Shown here: piece after piece, positions 58,807-64,000 of the stretch | How the letters are laid out: each line of letters starts with the position of its first letter | Position numbering within the stretch: position 1 is the stretch's first letter | NCBI GenBank assembly: GCA_944389065.1 | Contig: CALXKZ010000090.1 | Location: 61,902-125,901, forward strand | Direction of reading: 5' to 3' | Source: an uncultured Spirochaetaceae bacterium | GTDB taxonomy: Bacteria; Spirochaetota; Spirochaetia; Sphaerochaetales; Sphaerochaetaceae | DNA: 64,000 nt | Program-made: the position numbers and the translations under genes | The notes under the pieces: model-generated | The model's database searches: none | What the model was told of the DNA's origin: nothing | What the model saw: only the letters and a program-made list of their open reading frames with translations

Positions 58807-59916
58807 ATGCTGAAAAGAAGACTTGCTGTCCTGCTTGTTGCAATACTGATGCTTTTAGCTTCATGCGCAACAGAGATTGCCGTCCGCTATATGCAGCCTT
58901 CTGAGATAAACATGGGTGCATACAGGAATCTTGCTCTTGCTTCTGTTGTTCCATACAAGGGCTTTGTATCGTCAAGCGGATGGATACGTACTATCGATAT
59001 TGGAAGTGCTGGCATACGTATCAGGCCTTCGTATTCCTACGATATAACAAATAGCATTGCTGCATATGCTACCGATAGGCTGTATTCTGCGCTTTCCTCA
59101 TCTGGCTATTACAATATTCTTCCTCCGTCATCAACGGATCAGATCATACGTTCAAGCTGGGATGAGTCCAGAGAGTTCCGGGATCTTGGATATGATGCTG
59201 TCATGATTCCGCGCATTGATGCGATGAATGTGGATGAGCAGGTATATTCTGTCAGCCGTACAGCGACTGAGTATGATGCATATACTCACTCATACTATAC
59301 GTATTATTACTACGACTACTATGTGAAACAGGTTGCGACGATTACATATACAATCTCCGTAATCGATACGAATACTGAAAAGATCATCGCTTCCAGGACT
59401 TTCCAGGATTCACGGACGAATACAGAGATGATCGATCCCGATTTCCCGCGTTTCGATAAGGCTGAGCTTCTTTTCCAGCGGATGATCCGCTCATTCGATT
59501 CAGGAATAATCCGGCTCTTTGTTCCTACTGTCAGGAATTACAACGTTGCTCTTATGGATAATAAACCTGAGATCAAGGAGCTCAAGGATGCCTATGATGC
59601 AGCAAAGGATGGCAATACAGAGGCTGCGCTTTCTGCTTTCATCGCTGAATGGAACCGTTCCCATCATGTTCCTTCAGGCTTCAATGCAGCAGTGCTGACT
59701 GCCGCCCTTGGTGATATCGATGGAGCAATCGAAATCGCAGAGGAAGTGGCAGGATACAGTAGTGAGAGCAGGGTAGGATCGCTTCTTTCTGATCTAAGAA
59801 GGGTCAGGAAATCCAATGAGGAGGCTGAAAAACAGCTGACGACCCCTCCTGCATCTGTCCTTGCTCCGGAAGGACTTGGGCCTGATTACTCTGTCTATGA
59901 CTATCTTACAAGATGA
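58807..59916 (+). CDS. predicted lipoprotein with Tyr-rich segment
   Basis: 369 residues. Signal peptide with lipobox LASC (near residue 20). The mature protein resembles outer-membrane-attached assembly proteins: a repeated alpha/beta domain (about 30–235), an unusual YYTYYYYDYYV tract near residue 165, then a helical TPR-like part (about 250–345). AAGGAG precedes the ATG. No family recognised. A perfect terminator follows about 118 nt later. Confidence 0.78.
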   Translation: MLKRRLAVLLVAILMLLASCATEIAVRYMQPSEINMGAYRNLALASVVPYKGFVSSSGWIRTIDIGSAGIRIRPSYSYDITNSIAAYATDRLYSALSSSGYYNILPPSSTDQIIRSSWDESREFRDLGYDAVMIPRIDAMNVDEQVYSVSRTATEYDAYTHSYYTYYYYDYYVKQVATITYTISVIDTNTEKIIASRTFQDSRTNTEMIDPDFPRFDKAELLFQRMIRSFDSGIIRLFVPTVRNYNVALMDNKPEIKELKDAYDAAKDGNTEAALSAFIAEWNRSHHVPSGFNAAVLTAALGDIDGAIEIAEEVAGYSSESRVGSLLSDLRRVRKSNEEAEKQLTTPPASVLAPEGLGPDYSVYDYLTR

Positions 59917-59918
59917 TT

Positions 59919-59936
59919 ACTTAATGACTATTAAGT
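59919..59936. repeat. perfect short inverted repeat after the lipoprotein gene
   Basis: ACTTAAT/ATTAAGT around a 4-nt centre, directly after the stop. The AT-rich stem and following TATATATTG do not form a good terminator; the strong one lies further on. Confidence 0.4.
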
Positions 59937-60033
59937 ATATATTGTAAAATTTATTCATTTGATATCCTGCTGGATAATCTGACGTGGTTAAAAATACGGT
60001 TTTAATTGCTGTATTCCATCGTTTTTGCTATGT

Positions 60034-60067
60034 AATCAGTGGCTTCTCAGGCCACTGATTGCTTTTT
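60034..60067 (+). terminator. strong terminator before the AAA ATPase operon
   Basis: AATCAGTGGC/GCCACTGATT (10 bp) with a 7-nt loop, then GCTTTTT. Confidence 0.9.
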
Positions 60068-60088
60068 CCTGTGATTCTGAGATCTTTT

Positions 60089-60116
60089 TTGAAGTTTGCG
60101 GCTCTTCTGCTATAAT
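60089..60116 (+). promoter_or_regulatory. promoter of the AAA ATPase/RloB operon
   Basis: TTGAAG, 16 bp, TATAAT with TG-C before it. The leader is about 37 nt with AAGGAGG before the ATG. Confidence 0.8.
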
Positions 60117-60160
60117 GCTTTTCCAGTATAGGTGGCCATGCCATCGCAAGGAGGTAGCAA

Positions 60161-61444
60161 ATGCTGCTGAACATGACTATTGCGAACTTCAAGTCCGTAA
60201 AGTCTCCTCAGACGATCAGCTTCCAGGCAGTCAAGGATTCACGTCTTCCTGCGTCTAAGGTCGTCAGTGTGAATGACCGGCTCGATGTCATAAAGACAAG
60301 TGCAATCATCGGACCTAATGGTGCAGGAAAGAGCTCGTTTGTACGCGCCCTTGAAGTTCTGAAAAGAATCGTTATGGCTGCAGATGGACCTGAGAATCCG
60401 CTGCAGGGAACGCTTACTGGTACGACTTTTGCGTATGGTATAGATAAGGCCACGCCGGCGACTATCCAGATAGAGGTTCTTCTCGATAAAGGCGATGGAA
60501 GCGACGAGAATCCTACTACAATCGCCCGCTATACGCTCAAGGCAAACAAGGAGAGAATCTACGAGGAATCGCTCTACTATATAATCAACAACTCAAAGAA
60601 GCTGATGTTTGAGCGTACACTCGGAGAGGAGCTTGGGCAGTACGACTATCGCTTTGGAAAACTCTACAGAGGTGAGAAGAAGAGACAGGCTGCAAAGCTT
60701 GCTGAGAACAGGACATTCCTTGCCGGTTCTGCCAGGAAGGGGGGACAGACTTCCCTCGAGCTTTATACATGGTTCGAGAAAACGCTCCATATCCTCCCGA
60801 TGGGTGTAAGTTCAAAGGCTGAGGCATATGCCTGTGAGATGCTCAAGGCGCATCCAGGCTGGGGAGAGCAGATCCTGAACTATCTCTGGGCTCTTGATAT
60901 CACGGATATATCTAGGATCGAGGTAAGGACCAATGACAATGGAGAGGATCATCTGAGATTCACCCACATCTATGTCAATGACAAGAAAGCTGAAGGCTAT
61001 GCCAATATGTTCCAGGGAGAGAGCCTCTCGCTGAGAAGACTTACTATAGTGGGATTTGCTTTCTTCGAGGCATTCATCACAGGAAAGACACTTGTGATCG
61101 ATGACTTCGGACAGCTTCTCCACCCCGATCTTCTCTGCCATCTTGTTGAGATATTCGAGAACTGCGACAAGGAAAGCCAGATGCTGGTTGTGGACTGCAA
61201 TCCTTCGCTTCTCCGCGATGGACTTCTCCGCCGTGATGCAGTATGGTTTGCACAGAAGGATCAGGAAAGCTCAACAGTCTATTATTCGCTTTCGGATTTC
61301 AAGGGAGCCCGCGGAAAGATACCGACATCGAGAAGGTATATGCAGGGGGCTTTCGGAGCCTTGCCTATAACAAGCGAATTCTATTTCGTGCATGATGGTA
61401 CACCGGTTGAGCCGGAGAAGAGCGAGGAGGAAGCAAATGATTAA
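60161..61444 (+). CDS. RloA/AbiLi-like AAA ATPase
   Basis: 427 residues of the ABC-type AAA_15/21 (RloA) group: Walker A IIGPNGAGKSSFVRAL near residue 50, a central insertion, the signature-like stretch GESLSLRRLTIVG, Walker B TLVIDDFGQLLHPD, and a final LLRRDAVWFAQKDQESS followed by a YMQGAFGALP motif. In relatives Walker B ends DE and a switch His follows (THNT); here they are DD and CNPS. With an RloB partner this resembles the AbiL abortive-infection pair. The start has AAGGAGG. Confidence 0.85.
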   Translation: MLLNMTIANFKSVKSPQTISFQAVKDSRLPASKVVSVNDRLDVIKTSAIIGPNGAGKSSFVRALEVLKRIVMAADGPENPLQGTLTGTTFAYGIDKATPATIQIEVLLDKGDGSDENPTTIARYTLKANKERIYEESLYYIINNSKKLMFERTLGEELGQYDYRFGKLYRGEKKRQAAKLAENRTFLAGSARKGGQTSLELYTWFEKTLHILPMGVSSKAEAYACEMLKAHPGWGEQILNYLWALDITDISRIEVRTNDNGEDHLRFTHIYVNDKKAEGYANMFQGESLSLRRLTIVGFAFFEAFITGKTLVIDDFGQLLHPDLLCHLVEIFENCDKESQMLVVDCNPSLLRDGLLRRDAVWFAQKDQESSTVYYSLSDFKGARGKIPTSRRYMQGAFGALPITSEFYFVHDGTPVEPEKSEEEAND

Positions 61445-62069
61445 GCGCAGGAAGAACATAACAGCGCCGAAGCAGACTCTGCTTCTTGTGTGCGCTACAG
61501 AGGCAGAGGCCCTGTACTTCTCGCAGATGCGCAAGGACTGCAGATATGTCAATCTGACAGTGCTTGCTGCTCCGAATGCGAAGAACCTGAAGGCTCTTGT
61601 GGACTATACCGCAAAAGAGCGTAATCATGGGAAATTCGATTCCGCATGGGCTCTTTTCGGTTTCGATGATGTCGGCACAACGGTGGATGAGATAAAGGAG
61701 ATGGATGAGTATGTGCAGAAGAAAAAGGTGAGACTCTGCTATTTCAATCCATCATTCGAGCTCTGGTTCATCTTCCATCTTGGAGCGCCGGGTGCTTTCA
61801 TCAGCGATATCACTCCGTTCAGGGGAAAGCTTGCTGAGGCTCTTCCGGGATATGAGTTCACACCGGAATACCTTCTTACGAAGGGACTCAATATGCATAT
61901 CAGGCTGTTCCCAAGACATGCTCAGGCCGATATCAATGCACGCAACTACAACGCTGCAGCGAGGGCCGCGACAGGTCTTGATGCAACCACCATGCCTCTT
62001 CTCAATGAGGATATAACGGCTATCTGCGGCTCTGCGGATATGTCCCATAACCAGAAGGTGAGAAGATAG
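61437..62069 (+). CDS. RloB-like protein (AbiLii-like)
   Basis: 210 residues. The motif NPSFELWFIFHL near residue 104 is the RloB hallmark. The N-terminus LLLVCATEAEALYF corresponds to the Toprim-like CEGxTExxYF with the first Glu replaced by Ala, and FGFDDVGTT to the DxD strand with one Asp lost. RloB proteins are Toprim-related nucleases paired with an ATPase. The ATG overlaps the ATPase end by 8 nt, so the two are made together. Reduced catalytic residues make nuclease activity uncertain. Confidence 0.82.
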   Translation: MIKRRKNITAPKQTLLLVCATEAEALYFSQMRKDCRYVNLTVLAAPNAKNLKALVDYTAKERNHGKFDSAWALFGFDDVGTTVDEIKEMDEYVQKKKVRLCYFNPSFELWFIFHLGAPGAFISDITPFRGKLAEALPGYEFTPEYLLTKGLNMHIRLFPRHAQADINARNYNAAARAATGLDATTMPLLNEDITAICGSADMSHNQKVRR

Positions 62070-62071
62070 CA

Positions 62072-62971
62072 ATGGAGGCAGTCCCTCTTCTGCTCAGTCT
62101 GATAGCACTGGCAATTGTCAGCATGGATCTGGCTCTTGCCATTGTATGGAACCGCAGTGCGCGATATACATGGTCGCGCACTTGCGTTGTCTTCACAGCA
62201 ACTCTTCTTGGTGCTGTTGTCGTATTTGCGCTCGATCAGTATTCCTATCTTGCATTCTCCGGTACTGTGCGCTATGTGCTTCATTACGTCTGGGAGCTGC
62301 TTCTTGTAGCTGATTCAGCGTTCATCCTGGGGATGCTTCCATTCTTTGCTTCCTGGATAATCGCAAGGCCGATGGCAGGATATGAGAAAGCGCTTGCGAT
62401 AGCTTTCGCGCTTTTATATGTGGCTGATTCAATTGCATGGATATTCGTCCCTATGCAGATCTTCTCGATACTCCAGTATGTGATATGGATGATCTTTGTA
62501 ACCTATTGCATCGTGATCATGTCCCGTGTCAGGGATACTATCGATGATAAGTCTGTGAGGACTATGTGCAAGACTCTTGCGATAATATCGCTGGCGATGC
62601 TTCCTGTGATTATCCTTCCTATGCTGTTCAGCCAGTTCAGGGAGCTTTCAATCCCCATTGTGTCACTGGCCTATACCATCGCTATCCTCGTCTTTCTGTT
62701 CATAGCGATATCCCGCTCAGAAAAGAAGACCGAGGCATCGCCGGAGAGCAAGGAAATCTCTTTTGCCAAAGCAATGGACAGATACCACATCACCGAAAGG
62801 GAGGCAGATGTCGTGAGGCTTATAAAGAAAGGCCTTACCAATAAGGAGATCGCTTCAGAACTTGATATATCCGTCAATACTGTGAACAATCATATAGCGA
62901 ACATATTCGCAAAGACGGAGGTTAGAAGCCGGATCGATCTTCTCAATCTCCTGCAGGAGGCATCCTGGTGA
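62072..62971 (+). CDS. membrane-bound LuxR-type regulator (seven TM helices)
   Basis: 299 residues: about seven hydrophobic helices (residues 3–25, 33–56, 70–95, 105–125, 130–150, 168–188, 192–212) and a C-terminal LuxR HTH (residues about 230–295) with ITEREADVVRLIKKGLTNKEIA and VNTVNNHIANIFAK. The DNA-binding domain is thus tethered to the membrane. It follows rloB by 2 nt and overlaps the hydrolase gene, so it may control or sense for this operon. The ligand is unknown. Confidence 0.85.
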   Translation: MEAVPLLLSLIALAIVSMDLALAIVWNRSARYTWSRTCVVFTATLLGAVVVFALDQYSYLAFSGTVRYVLHYVWELLLVADSAFILGMLPFFASWIIARPMAGYEKALAIAFALLYVADSIAWIFVPMQIFSILQYVIWMIFVTYCIVIMSRVRDTIDDKSVRTMCKTLAIISLAMLPVIILPMLFSQFRELSIPIVSLAYTIAILVFLFIAISRSEKKTEASPESKEISFAKAMDRYHITEREADVVRLIKKGLTNKEIASELDISVNTVNNHIANIFAKTEVRSRIDLLNLLQEASW

Positions 62972-63840
62972 TCATCTACAGGTATACGGTCCCTATGAAA
63001 TGGTATGAAGGGGTATATGAAGATAGGAAAGCGCCTTGCAGAGCAGGGCGTTCATTTACATTGCAGCATAAGGAAGGAAGCGATAAGGCTGTGCTCCTGA
63101 TCCATGGATATACAGGATATCCAGGGGAGCTCGTCCGCCCTGCTGAGGATTTATACGATCTTGGTTTCGATATCTATGCGCCACGCCTTCCTGGTCATGG
63201 TACCACAGGTGAGGATTTTATGAAGACTGGACGTAAGGACTGGGTATCTGTAGCTGTCAATGCCGCAAAGGACCTGAGGGGAAAGTACAGTACATTCTAT
63301 ATCCTGGGCCATTCAATGGGAGGAGCTATCGCTGTGATAGCGGCTATCCAGTCCGGATGTGACAGGCTTGCTCTTGCAGGTCCTGCTGTCGCGTATCCGG
63401 GGCAGAAACCTCCTGTGCCGATTCCAGTCATGTTTCTCTATTCCAGATTCTGCGGCAGGAAGCCTAATGACTGGCACAATGATCCAGAGTACGTTATGTA
63501 CTATGAGAATGCCCCTGCAGATGATGAATATCTCGGAAGCCAGTACTGGTCATGGCTTTATCCAAGGCAGATATATGAGCTTGTATCGCTGATGAAGGAG
63601 ACAAGGGAGCTGATTCCGTCCCTTTCAATCGATACGCTTACTGTCTCTGGCACGCTTGACACAATAATAGGAGAGCAGTCATCCGAGTACATAGCCCAGT
63701 CAGGGAAAGGGCATAATAAGCATGTCTCTGTCCAAGGCTGTACGCACTATATGTTCTACGATAAGGACAAGAGTGCTGAAGATGAAGCTGTTAAGGCTGT
63801 TCTGGATTGGTTCTCAGTTGCCAATCAAGAGGGAAAATAA
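62968..63840 (+). CDS. alpha/beta hydrolase (carboxylesterase/monoacylglycerol lipase-like)
   Basis: 290 residues with nucleophile GHSMGG near residue 118, oxyanion/lid segment HGYTGYPGELVRPAEDLYDLGFDIYAPRLPGHG, acid Asp in GTLDTIIG and His in CTHYMFYD. This Est30/monoacylglycerol lipase-like subgroup hydrolyses short-chain or acylglycerol esters. GTG is chosen as it overlaps the regulator stop and has GGAGG 8 nt upstream; an ATG nine codons later is possible. No signal peptide. Confidence 0.88.
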   Translation: MIIYRYTVPMKWYEGVYEDRKAPCRAGRSFTLQHKEGSDKAVLLIHGYTGYPGELVRPAEDLYDLGFDIYAPRLPGHGTTGEDFMKTGRKDWVSVAVNAAKDLRGKYSTFYILGHSMGGAIAVIAAIQSGCDRLALAGPAVAYPGQKPPVPIPVMFLYSRFCGRKPNDWHNDPEYVMYYENAPADDEYLGSQYWSWLYPRQIYELVSLMKETRELIPSLSIDTLTVSGTLDTIIGEQSSEYIAQSGKGHNKHVSVQGCTHYMFYDKDKSAEDEAVKAVLDWFSVANQEGK

Positions 63841-63846
63841 TACTAT
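63818..63846 (+). promoter_or_regulatory. gltX promoter
   Basis: TTGCCA, 17 bp, TACTAT, starting in the last codons of the hydrolase gene. The leader is about 22 nt with AAGGAG. Confidence 0.8.
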
Positions 63847-63856
63847 AGACACCTGA

Positions 63857-64000
<144 letters not shown>

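Overview
This 64 kb window is chromosomal DNA of a moderate-GC, outer-membrane-bearing bacterium, most likely a spirochaete. Two gene orders that I recall from Borrelia are present: spoVG–rplY–pth–tilS–ftsH (with a tRNA-Gln inserted) and rpmF–acpP–rnc–cca. Further support comes from a eukaryotic-type IleRS, TrpXYZ-like ABC transport genes, many small spirochaete-type hypotheticals and periplasmic binding proteins whose signal peptides end in Gly-Gly. Genes are tightly packed on both strands. I see no insertion sequence, prophage, CRISPR array or rRNA.

Layout. 1–7 kb: the end of an N-acetylhexosamine 1-kinase-like gene, a phosphohexomutase, and a TolC/MacA/MacB tripartite efflux operon behind a palindromic operator. 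7–21 kb: a RecA/KaiC-like ATPase, a YeiH-type transporter, DUF2804, a SurA/PpiD-like chaperone, D-lactate dehydrogenase, AI-2E transporter, ThrH, a DksA/TraR zinc finger, an MBL hydrolase, a helicase-free DbpA-type RNA-binding protein, a coiled-coil protein, a PHP phosphatase, an RluA-type synthase and a HAD phosphatase. 20–32 kb: the translation, protease and isoprenoid core (ispE, spoVG, tRNA-Gln, rplY, pth, tilS, ftsH, lepA, galM, udk, yidD, rpmF, acpP, rnc, cca). 32–44 kb: a nitrilase-like hydrolase, the ileS–lipoprotein–fmdB–trpS operon, a structured minus-strand RNA candidate, a TRIC-type channel, AlaX, a VTT membrane protein and purB. 44–58 kb: a two-component system, class I ribonucleotide reductase with a Fur-like box in its promoter, MATE efflux, a Trp/Tyr-type ABC transporter with two binding proteins, an exported MTA/SAH nucleosidase, a KamA-family radical SAM enzyme and a degenerate PdxA homologue. 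58–64 kb: a Tyr-rich lipoprotein, a four-gene operon (AAA ATPase, RloB-like protein, seven-TM LuxR regulator, alpha/beta hydrolase) and the start of gltX.

The most striking signal is at gene starts. More than a dozen genes lack a Shine-Dalgarno sequence and instead carry a TANNNT -10 hexamer ending 6–9 nt before the start codon, several with a -35 element 16–17 bp further up. This places the predicted transcription start at or within a few bases of the start codon, that is, leaderless mRNAs. Other genes have conventional promoters with a Shine-Dalgarno leader. Other leads are a roughly 240-nt structured RNA with its own promoter and terminator, an RloA/RloB (AbiL-like) pair with altered catalytic residues, and a PdxA homologue lacking two of its three metal ligands. 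All function calls are from reading sequence motifs; no database search was run.
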